Assembly (NCBI RefSeq): GCF_009707665.1
Contig: NZ_WLZW01000001.1
Coordinates: 62,001 to 126,000 of the forward strand
DNA: 64,000 nucleotides
Direction of reading: 5' to 3'
DNA from: Planomicrobium sp. YIM 101495
Lineage (GTDB): Bacteria; Bacillota; Bacilli; Bacillales_A; Planococcaceae
A model generated the notes under the pieces. The model was given only the letters and a program-made list of their open reading frames with translations, made no database searches and was not told the origin of the DNA. The first letter of the stretch is position 1. Each line of letters begins with the position of its first letter. Position numbers and translations under genes: made by a program. Positions 43,934 through 51,688 of this stretch are shown piece after piece.

Positions 43934-44800
43934 TGCGGCTGACTGCGCAGGCCACCGGGGTTCTGATTTGGTGAGTGGAGGAGTGATTTGGGTGTCGCAT
44001 GGGAATCCGCTTCGTCGCTTCGGACAGGGCTCCCGGAAGAAGCCCAGTCCAAACCACCTCCTCCGCTAGGTGTTGTGGGAGAAGTGGGAGTGAGGTGGAG
44101 CTTTCATTTTATTCTAATGTTGGTATTGAGTTGAATGTTTGGGCGGCTGACTCCGTAGGCCGCCCGGGTTCTAATCTAGTGAGTGTAAAAGAAAGAGCGA
44201 GTGTCGCATGGGATCCGCTTCGTCGCTTCGGACAGGGCTCCCGGAAGAAGCCAAGCTGAAGAACGCTTGTCTCCTTCCTCCGCCCAGTCCAAACCACCTT
44301 CTCCGCTGGGTGTTGTGGGAGAAGTGGGAGTGAGGTGGAGTTTTCATTTTATTCTAATGTTGGTATTGAGTTGAATATTTGGGCGGCTGACTTCGTAGGC
44401 CGCCACTTTCAGATGATTTTGTGTGTAAAAGTTATCGGGAGCGTAGCATTATTGATCCCTTCTTATCCAGCATCGTATTGCAGCTGAAAATTGATTGGGG
44501 TTGACTATATGATCACGCGATACAACTTTGCCAACTTGAAGTATGATAAACTTCTTGAACTTGCCCGCTAATACTTGTCACCTTCTGATAGGACTAGAAG
44601 AAGGCACGGTATGCAGGGATCATCCCACTCCATAAAATTTTATGAAACTCCCGTTATCGAACGAGCTAAGCTGGAATGGAAGAGTGAGCGTGCCGGAGGA
44701 GTCAAGCTAATCCGAGACCCCGCAGGTTGCAAAGCGGCCGAGGAGGCTCGGGTCAGCGCCTCCAACTCGCGATCTCTGGAATGCAAGTCAGTCGAACTCC
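43934..44800 (+). repeat. Dispersed composite repeat, copy B
   Basis: This is the second copy of the composite repeat, in the same orientation as 32550-33440 and about 11 kb away. It contains a degenerate GC-rich hairpin at 43934-43956, GGGCGGC/GCCGCC hairpins at 44141-44164 and 44381-44404, and two GGACA hairpins. The full hairpin is at 44230-44290; at 44022-44050 only the outer stem remains. The 85-bp module lies at 44685-44769 and differs from copy A at about two positions. Like copy A it sits directly behind an operon terminator. Confidence 0.85.
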
Positions 44801-45057
44801 ATATATTAATATCCTTTTTTCAATCTAACAGGTCAACCGGAAACAAACTTAGTAATTCTTCTTAAATTCCGACTACTACCCCCAATCCCTTATTACCGAT
44901 TTTTAATCAATAATCACAACTTTCTACCTAATAAAATACTTTCGCGCGTTGAAGCACTAAAACTTTCTTCGTGACTTTCGGAAATCCATTGCATATAATA
45001 GGTCTTATACGTTAAGATGATTCAAATACATGTGATAGTGAAAGGAGAAGCAATTTT
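44801..45057. promoter_or_regulatory. Upstream region and promoter of the DAHP synthase gene
   Basis: The stretch is AT-rich without genes. GTGACT (44971-44976), 17 bp, TATAAT (44994-44999) is a good SigA promoter for the gene at 45058. Confidence 0.65.
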
Positions 45058-46143
45058 ATGAGCCCACTAGATTTAGAGCAACTTAGAGAGCAAGTCGACG
45101 CAGTTAATCTTCAGATTCTCGGTCTTATCAACGAACGCGCGAAAGTCATCCAGGAGATCGGTAAGATCAAGGAAAAGCAGGGGGTAAATCGCTTCGACCC
45201 ATTGCGTGAACGTCACATGCTGGATTTACTGAAAGAGAACAATATAGGTCCACTTGATCAGAAGACAGTCGACCATATTTTCAAAGAGATCTTTAAATCG
45301 GCACTTGATATGCAAGAAGAGGATCAACGCAAAGCACTTCTTGTTTCCCGTAAACGGAAATCGGAAGATACGATCATCACGATCAACGGCGAGCGGATCG
45401 GTGATGGCACGCCATCATTCATCTTCGGTCCATGTGCTGTAGAATCACAGGATCAAGTATCACAAGTCGCAGCAGCGATCGGCGGAAAAGGTCTGAACTT
45501 GATCCGTGGAGGAGCTTACAAGCCACGTACATCGCCTTACGATTTCCAAGGACTTGGACTTGAAGGCCTGAAAATGTTGAAGAGTGCAGCAGCAGCCCAC
45601 AACCTTGCAGTCGTATCGGAAATCGTTACGCCATCACATTTGGAAGAAGCTTTGGACTACGTGGATGTCGTACAGATCGGTGCGCGTAACATGCAGAACT
45701 TCGAATTGCTTAAAGCAGTCGGGGATATCGGAAAACCGGTCCTCCTGAAACGCGGAATGTCAGCGACGATCGACGAATTCGTCAACGCAGCTGAGTACAT
45801 CATCGCTTCAGGGAACGATCAGATCATCCTTTGTGAACGCGGAATTCGCACATACGAAAAAGCGACGCGCAACACATTGGACATTTCAGCAGTGCCAATC
45901 CTTAAACAAGAGACACATCTTCCAGTATTCGTCGATGTGACGCACTCGACTGGTCGTCGTGACCTCTTGTTGCCAGCAGCGAAAGCGGCGATTGCAATCG
46001 GAGCTGATGGCGTCATGGCAGAAGTGCACCCGGATCCGGCGGTTGCGTTGTCTGATGCACAGCAGCAGATGGACCTTCCACAATTCGATGCATACTACGA
46101 TGCGTTGATGACATTCATGAAACAATACGAACTAAAATCATAA
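45058..46143 (+). CDS. aroA: Bifunctional chorismate mutase / DAHP synthase
   Basis: The N-terminal 85-90 residues are an AroQ chorismate mutase domain ([20 protein letters not shown]). The rest is a type I-beta DAHP synthase ([39 protein letters not shown]), which condenses PEP and erythrose 4-phosphate at the entry of the shikimate pathway. In B. subtilis AroA(G) the mutase domain senses prephenate/chorismate and feedback-inhibits the synthase. Length 361. A terminator separates it from ccpA. Confidence 0.93.
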   Translation: MSPLDLEQLREQVDAVNLQILGLINERAKVIQEIGKIKEKQGVNRFDPLRERHMLDLLKENNIGPLDQKTVDHIFKEIFKSALDMQEEDQRKALLVSRKRKSEDTIITINGERIGDGTPSFIFGPCAVESQDQVSQVAAAIGGKGLNLIRGGAYKPRTSPYDFQGLGLEGLKMLKSAAAAHNLAVVSEIVTPSHLEEALDYVDVVQIGARNMQNFELLKAVGDIGKPVLLKRGMSATIDEFVNAAEYIIASGNDQIILCERGIRTYEKATRNTLDISAVPILKQETHLPVFVDVTHSTGRRDLLLPAAKAAIAIGADGVMAEVHPDPAVALSDAQQQMDLPQFDAYYDALMTFMKQYELKS

Positions 46144-46148
46144 TTCAT

Positions 46149-46180
46149 TGAAAAACCGGATTCTTTCCGGTTTTTTTTAA
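46149..46180 (+). terminator. Terminator of aroA
   Basis: AAAAACCGGA (46151-46160) and its complement (46165 onward) close a TTCT loop, followed by eight T. Confidence 0.85.
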
Positions 46181-46241
46181 TTATTGATTGAACGCGTCCA
46201 ACTATCGTATGATTAAGGGAGAAGTGGAAAGGAGGCGCATC

Positions 46242-47243
46242 ATGACCGTAACAATTTATGATGTTGCACGGGAAGCGAACGTATCGATGGCAACGGTGTC
46301 AAGGGTTGTAAACGGCAACCAGAACGTCAAGCCAGCAACGAGGAAGAAAGTATTGAAAGTGATTGAAGATTTAGGTTACCGTCCGAACGCAGTGGCACGA
46401 GGATTGGCGAGCAAGAAAACGACAACGGTCGGCGTCATCATTCCCGATATCTCAAATAGCATGTTTGCGGAGCTTGCACGTGGAATCGAGGACATCGCGA
46501 CGATGTACCGCTACAACATCATTTTGTCCAACTCGGATCAGAACGAGAACAAGGAATTGCAGCTGCTCGAGACAATGCTCGGCAAGCAAGTGGACGGAAT
46601 TGTCTTCATGAGTGACATGCTGTCTGATGAGTTGCTGACGGAGATGAAACGCTCACGGACGCCGATCGTTCTGGCGGGATCTCTTGAGGAGAGTGGAGAG
46701 CTTGCATCTGTTAATATCGACTATTACGGCGCAGCTTATGAAGCGGTTAAGAAACTAACAGCAAATGGTCATAAGAAAATCGCTTATTTCTCAGGCCCGC
46801 TAAAATCAAAGGTCAATAAAACACATAAGCTGAAAGCATATCAGCAAGCTTTGCTTGATGCAGGCATCGAATTCGATCCGCGCTACGTCATTGAAACAGA
46901 CAACTCGTACGATGATGCGGTCGAAGCAGTGCGTTCCCTGCACAAGATGGACCTGATTCCGACAGCTTACTTCGTCAACAACGATGAAATGTCGATCGGC
47001 GTCATTCATACAGTCGAAGAGGACGGACAGTCGGTTCCGGCACAAGTGGAGATCATCAGTTATGAGAACTCCAAACTTGCGCGGATGGCACGTCCGATGC
47101 TGACGTCAGTCGCATTGCCGCTTTATGATATCGGTGCTGTTTCGATGCGTCTTTTGACGAAGTACATGAACAATGAAGAAATCGAAGAGAAGCAAGTGAT
47201 CTTGCCATATCGGATCGAAGAACGGCAAACGACCAAGCAATAA
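46242..47243 (+). CDS. ccpA: Catabolite control protein A
   Basis: CcpA is the LacI-family global carbon regulator of Bacillota; with HPr-Ser-P it binds cre sites. The 333-residue protein has the hinge-proximal helix-turn-helix [20 protein letters not shown] at the N-terminus and the CcpA-typical [20 protein letters not shown]. The frame begins at 46188, but the ATG at 46242 after AAAGGAGG gives the standard MTVTIYDVA start. It follows aroA as in B. subtilis. A near-consensus cre site lies in this window at 59041. Confidence 0.94.
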   Translation: MTVTIYDVAREANVSMATVSRVVNGNQNVKPATRKKVLKVIEDLGYRPNAVARGLASKKTTTVGVIIPDISNSMFAELARGIEDIATMYRYNIILSNSDQNENKELQLLETMLGKQVDGIVFMSDMLSDELLTEMKRSRTPIVLAGSLEESGELASVNIDYYGAAYEAVKKLTANGHKKIAYFSGPLKSKVNKTHKLKAYQQALLDAGIEFDPRYVIETDNSYDDAVEAVRSLHKMDLIPTAYFVNNDEMSIGVIHTVEEDGQSVPAQVEIISYENSKLARMARPMLTSVALPLYDIGAVSMRLLTKYMNNEEIEEKQVILPYRIEERQTTKQ

Positions 47244-47307
47244 TATATTGAGCAAAAAAGAGTTGCTCCGGAATGTCGTCAAAACGACTCCCGGAACAGC
47301 TCTTTTG

Positions 47308-48459
47308 TTATTTGTTTCGAATGATATAAAGTGCTTTCTCCATCATTTGTGCATTCTTATCGGTGATTTCAGCTTTACGTGGAATCGGTTTGTACAGCCC
47401 GTCCGGATCATCCCAAGTGCCGATCAATTCGACAGGGGACTCGGGCTGCCATTTGTCGAGCCAGTTTTGTGGAAGAGGGCCTTCCGGAAGAGGGACATTG
47501 TTCATCTCCATCCAGATCAAGGACCAGGCACGCGGAACGACACGCCAAATATCGTAGCCACCGCCGCCGACGGCAATCCACTTTCCGTCACAAAACTCAT
47601 GGGCAAGTTCATGGGCGATTTTCGGGATCTCCCGGTAAATCTTCATCGTCGAAGACAAGTGCGTCAGCGGATCGAGATAATGAGCATCCGCGCCGTTCTG
47701 ACTGAGTATTACATCGGGTTTGAAAAATTCGACAATTTCGCGCATGGAGGTGCGATAAATATCCAAGAACGATTCATCTTCCGTGAACGCATCGATCGGG
47801 AAGTTGAAGGAAGTGCCGTAGCCTTGCCCATTGCCACGCTCGTTGATGTTCCCGGTGCCTGGGAAGAGGTAACGGCCGGTTTCATGGATGGAGACCGTAC
47901 AGACGTCCGGATCGTCGTAGAAGCACCACTGCACGCCGTCTCCGTGATGGGCATCTGTATCGATGTACAACACGCGCGCGCCGTATTTCTGTTTGATGTA
48001 GTTGATCGCGACGGAACTGTCGTTGTAAATGCAGAATCCCGAAGCTTTCCCGCGGAATCCGTGATGAAGGCCGCCGCCAAGGTTCAGTGCATGCTGAGCT
48101 TTTCCTTCCATCACGTAATCAGCGGCAGTCAAAGTCCCACCGACAAGCCGCGCGCTCGCTTCGTGCATGTTTTCGAAAATCGGTGTATCTTCCGTACCGA
48201 TGCCGAACCCTTCGCCAGCTTCCGGAGACAATTCACCACGGCTCGCTTTTTTGACGGCTTCGATGTAGCGTGGATCGTGTGCGAGCATCAGCTCTTCATC
48301 CGTTGCGATCCGTGCAGGCACGACCGAAGCAGCATCGAGTGCGTTCATTTCACGCAACAAGTCGATTGTCAGCAGCAATCTTTTTTGATTGAATGGATGC
48401 GTCTCAGAGAACCGATACCCCAATTGGTCATCTGAGAAGACAAACACCGCATGCTTCAT
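47308..48459 (-). CDS. acuC: Acetoin utilization protein AcuC (class I histone deacetylase-like)
   Basis: AcuC is a zinc-dependent deacetylase that reactivates acetyl-CoA synthetase by removing the acetyl group added by AcuA. The 383-residue protein has the arginase/deacetylase motifs LGGGLHHGFRGKASGFCIYND, DTDAHHGDG and the GGGGYD active-site loop. The ATG at 48459 overlaps the acuB stop in an ATGA junction; the frame extends to 48486. It is last in acuABC. Confidence 0.92.
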   Translation of the reverse strand: MKHAVFVFSDDQLGYRFSETHPFNQKRLLLTIDLLREMNALDAASVVPARIATDEELMLAHDPRYIEAVKKASRGELSPEAGEGFGIGTEDTPIFENMHEASARLVGGTLTAADYVMEGKAQHALNLGGGLHHGFRGKASGFCIYNDSSVAINYIKQKYGARVLYIDTDAHHGDGVQWCFYDDPDVCTVSIHETGRYLFPGTGNINERGNGQGYGTSFNFPIDAFTEDESFLDIYRTSMREIVEFFKPDVILSQNGADAHYLDPLTHLSSTMKIYREIPKIAHELAHEFCDGKWIAVGGGGYDIWRVVPRAWSLIWMEMNNVPLPEGPLPQNWLDKWQPESPVELIGTWDDPDGLYKPIPRKAEITDKNAQMMEKALYIIRNK

Positions 48460-49100
48460 GGACGCATGTGAGGGTTTTGCGGCCAAAGCACGTCATACCC
48501 CTCTTCTCGCAACTGTTCAGTGATGGTGAATGGATTCATGGTTTGGACGCGGAATGTCAAAATCTTGTTCCGATTGTCCTCTTTGTCGGGGTAAACGAGA
48601 ACGCTCAATACGTTCACCTTATGTTGGTGGAACACTTTCGTCACTTCATACAGTTCACCGGCGCGGTTCGGAACGCGCAGCTCGATCTGAGAGCCTGGCT
48701 GATGTGCGCCCGTCAGTTCGATATACGCGTATAGAAGATCTGTTTCGGTCAGGAAGCCGACCAGCTTGTCGTTGCTGACGATCGGCATGCAACCGATTTG
48801 CTGGTCATGGAAGATGGCTGCAATTTCTTCAACGAACTCCATCGGATGGGCAGTCACAGGATTTTTCGTCATGATTTCTTCTACCGGTGTCGAATACGCA
48901 TCGGAGGAATCGGCTGATGTAAAGCGGGAAGGTAATGCTTCTTTCAAGTCGCGGTCGGTAATGACGCCGATGACTTTTTCCCCTTCGACGACCGGTGCAT
49001 GACGAATCTTTTTCGCTTCGAACAAGTCGAGCACGTCTTTTGCAGTCTGTTTGCGGTTGACGGTATGGACTTCTGTTTTCATGATTTCTTCAAGCAGCAA
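48456..49100 (-). CDS. acuB: Acetoin utilization protein AcuB (CBS-ACT protein)
   Basis: The 214-residue protein has two CBS domains (about 1-130) with an ACT domain after them (IELRVPNRAGELYEV). CBS pairs bind adenine nucleotides, so AcuB may sense energy charge, but its exact role in acuABC is unknown. The TTG at 49100 lies 8 nt after AAGGGG and gives MLLEEIMKTEV, matching AcuB of B. subtilis; the GTG at 49109 overlaps the ribosome site. Confidence 0.85.
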   Translation of the reverse strand: MLLEEIMKTEVHTVNRKQTAKDVLDLFEAKKIRHAPVVEGEKVIGVITDRDLKEALPSRFTSADSSDAYSTPVEEIMTKNPVTAHPMEFVEEIAAIFHDQQIGCMPIVSNDKLVGFLTETDLLYAYIELTGAHQPGSQIELRVPNRAGELYEVTKVFHQHKVNVLSVLVYPDKEDNRNKILTFRVQTMNPFTITEQLREEGYDVLWPQNPHMRP

Positions 49101-49122
49101 AATACTCACCCCTTCAGTGGAT

Positions 49123-49755
49123 TCAATACATATAACGGTTCATAAAGCGCAATTGGTCAAATTTCTGGATGGATTCTGCGTCGACGCGTGAGCCGATCCG
49201 TGCCATCAGGCAGTTTGCCGGATGCGAGCTGATTTCAGGGTCGTCCGTCGCGAAATATTCGAGGCCGCCGTTTTGCATCATCTTCTCCATGATCTTCCGG
49301 TATTCCCAGACGTTCAAACCGGTGCCTTTCAAATCCCAGTGCCAATAATATTCGGTCGTGATCACGATGAAATCGTTGTATTCATCTGCGCTCATCGATA
49401 ATTTCAATAATGATTTCCCGACGCCGCTCCCACGATATTCCGGAATGACTTCGATGGCGCCGAGTTCGATCAAGTTGTCCATTTTCCCTTCAGACCAGCG
49501 TTCGAGCGGATCAGGGTAGAGAAACGTCACATAGCCGACGATCAACTGGTCTCTGCGTGCTACATAAATGCGGCCATCCGGCAAGCCGGCGATTTCAGCA
49601 ATCGCTTTGTGTTGCTGAGGTGCAGGTCTGAATGCGATCAAGTCTTCGTGAAAGTCCATCGCCGTAAGTGTTTCCGGAGAAAGGGGCCCTTCGAGGACGA
49701 GGGGGCCACTTTTCGTTTCGAGGTCCAGCGATAAATATTCTTTTACATGCTCCAT
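49123..49755 (-). CDS. acuA: Protein acetyltransferase AcuA (GNAT)
   Basis: This 210-residue GNAT acetyltransferase, with the acetyl-CoA loop VIPEYRGSGVGKSLL near residue 107, acetylates and inactivates acetyl-CoA synthetase AcsA. It is divergent from acsA, its substrate gene, and first in acuABC. The AAGAGGCGG ribosome site precedes the ATG. Confidence 0.9.
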   Translation of the reverse strand: MEHVKEYLSLDLETKSGPLVLEGPLSPETLTAMDFHEDLIAFRPAPQQHKAIAEIAGLPDGRIYVARRDQLIVGYVTFLYPDPLERWSEGKMDNLIELGAIEVIPEYRGSGVGKSLLKLSMSADEYNDFIVITTEYYWHWDLKGTGLNVWEYRKIMEKMMQNGGLEYFATDDPEISSHPANCLMARIGSRVDAESIQKFDQLRFMNRYMY

Positions 49756-49923
49756 TAATACACCGCCTCTTCATCACAATTACCTCTATTATACACAATT
49801 CATCCCGAAAGTTTTAAGTGGAAAGTAGGAAGAAATAATTATATTCTAAAAAGTTGAAATAATTCGCGTTTTCCAGACAAAATATTGTAATATATAAATA
49901 GAGAAATCAGAAAGGGTGATTGG

Positions 49924-51642
49924 ATGAGTTCAACAACATTGCAACCGAGCGAAGGGGATCATCAATTACATAACTATGAGGAACTTGCTTCGAACTTTGA
50001 CTGGTCTGAAGTAGAGAAGGCGTTCAGCTGGTATGAGACCGGCAAAGTCAATATGGCTTACGAGGCGATCGACCGCCACGCCGAGTCCAACCGCAAAAAT
50101 AAAGTAGCTCTTTATTATAAAGACGATAAACGGCAAGAAGAGTATACATTCCAGGATATGAAGGAAATGACGAATAAGGCAGCGAATGTGCTGGATGCTC
50201 ACACGGATTTCGAGAAGGGTGACCGGATCTTCATTTTCATGCCGCGTTCACCGGAATTGTATTTCATGATGTTCGGCGCTTTGAAGAAAGGGCTGATTGT
50301 CGGTCCGTTGTTCGAGGCATTCATGGAAGGGGCGGTATATGACCGTCTCGACGACAGTGATGCTAAAGCGATCATCACCACACCGGATTTGGTCGGGCGC
50401 GTGCCGTTCGACCGGCTGCCGAAGCTGAAGACGATCTATTTGATCGGGGAAGACATTCAAGAGAATGAGCATACGGTGGATGTCTTGAAAGCGCTGGACA
50501 CCGCTTCCGGCTCGTTTGAGATCGAATGGCTCGATAAAGAAGATGGTTTGGTGCTGCATTATACGTCCGGTTCGACTGGCCGTCCTAAAGGGGTCTTGCA
50601 TGCGCAATACGCGATGGTGCAGCAGTACCAGACAGGCAAGTGGGTGATGGATTTTACGGAGGATGATATTTATTGGTGTACAGCCGACCCAGGTTGGGTG
50701 ACCGGCACAGCCTACGGGGTCTTCTCGCCATGGCTGAACGGTGTGACCACATTGATCGTCGGTGGCCGATTCTCTCCGGATGCTTGGTACAAAGCGATTG
50801 AGGAATACAAAGTCACAATCTGGTACAGTGCGCCGACCGCCTTCCGGATGCTGATGGGAGCGGGCGATGCAATCGTCGAATCACACGACTTATCGAGCTT
50901 GCGCCACGTGCTGTCCGTCGGTGAGCCACTGAACCCTGAAGTCGTCAAGTGGGGAGCGGAAGTGTTCGACAAGCGCATCCATGATACGTGGTGGATGACG
51001 GAGACGGGTGCCCAGGTCATCTGTAACTATCCTGCACTCGCGATTAAGCCGGGCTCGATGGGCAAACCGGTGCCGGGCATCCATGCGACGATCGTCGATG
51101 ATCAAGGCAAAGAACTGCCGCCGAACCAGATGGGGAATCTGGCGATCAAAAAAGGCTGGCCAGCGATGATGCGCCAAATCTGGAACAACCCGCAAAAATA
51201 CGACTCTTACTTCCTGAAGGATGAATGGTACGTTTCAGGGGATTCGGCATACAAGGATGAAGATGGCTACTTCTGGTTTCAAGGCCGTGTCGATGATGTC
51301 ATCATGACGTCGGGTGAGCGCGTGGGACCATTCGAAGTCGAGAGCAAATTACTTGAGCATCCCGCAGTTGCCGAAGCAGGAGTCATCGGGAAACCGGACC
51401 CGGTGCGAGGTGAGATCATCAAGGCTTTCGTCGCACTGAATGAAGGATATGAACCTTCGGAGGAATTGACGGAAGACATTCGCCAATTCGTAAAGAAAGG
51501 ACTGGCGGCACATGCGGCACCGCGGGAGATCGAATTCAAGGACAAACTGCCGAAGACGAGGAGCGGCAAGATCATGCGCCGCGTGTTGAAAGCATGGGAG
51601 CTGGATCTGCCAGCCGGTGATTTATCGACGATGGAAGACTAA
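49924..51642 (+). CDS. acsA: Acetyl-CoA synthetase
   Basis: AcsA activates acetate to acetyl-CoA via acetyl-AMP. The 572-residue ANL-family enzyme has the P-loop YTSGSTGRPKGV, the DTWWMTETGAQ block and the hinge region. The C-terminal PKTRSGKIMRR contains K549, the same number as the lysine acetylated by AcuA and deacetylated by AcuC in B. subtilis. All four genes of that switch are present here. The 168-bp gap to acuA is AT-rich and holds the divergent promoters. A perfect bidirectional terminator follows. Confidence 0.93.
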   Translation: MSSTTLQPSEGDHQLHNYEELASNFDWSEVEKAFSWYETGKVNMAYEAIDRHAESNRKNKVALYYKDDKRQEEYTFQDMKEMTNKAANVLDAHTDFEKGDRIFIFMPRSPELYFMMFGALKKGLIVGPLFEAFMEGAVYDRLDDSDAKAIITTPDLVGRVPFDRLPKLKTIYLIGEDIQENEHTVDVLKALDTASGSFEIEWLDKEDGLVLHYTSGSTGRPKGVLHAQYAMVQQYQTGKWVMDFTEDDIYWCTADPGWVTGTAYGVFSPWLNGVTTLIVGGRFSPDAWYKAIEEYKVTIWYSAPTAFRMLMGAGDAIVESHDLSSLRHVLSVGEPLNPEVVKWGAEVFDKRIHDTWWMTETGAQVICNYPALAIKPGSMGKPVPGIHATIVDDQGKELPPNQMGNLAIKKGWPAMMRQIWNNPQKYDSYFLKDEWYVSGDSAYKDEDGYFWFQGRVDDVIMTSGERVGPFEVESKLLEHPAVAEAGVIGKPDPVRGEIIKAFVALNEGYEPSEELTEDIRQFVKKGLAAHAAPREIEFKDKLPKTRSGKIMRRVLKAWELDLPAGDLSTMED

Positions 51643-51680
51643 AAAAACGCACCGCTGAATGTCAGCGGTGCGTTTTTTTT
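51640..51680. terminator. Bidirectional terminator between acsA and the PBP gene
   Basis: A perfect 17-bp stem (51642-51658 with 51662-51678) with A and T tracts at both ends separates the converging genes. Confidence 0.92.
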
Positions 51681-51688
51681 AGTGCATA

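Noticed and set aside
32550..44800. The 11-kb interval between the two repeat blocks as a mobile island
   Set aside because: The genes between the direct repeats are core Bacillales genes in ancestral order, so the blocks did not bring them in.
44575..44865. 96-codon frame inside repeat block B
   Set aside because: Copy A does not preserve the frame, it covers the structured 85-bp module, and it has no ribosome site.
47248..48435. 395-codon open frame on the plus strand opposite acuC
   Set aside because: It is the antisense of a clearly conserved deacetylase gene, shows no family motifs, and arises from codon bias.
49840..49870. cre site between acuA and acsA
   Set aside because: CcpA control is known for these genes in B. 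subtilis, but only a half-site (CGTTTTCC) is visible here; not enough to annotate.
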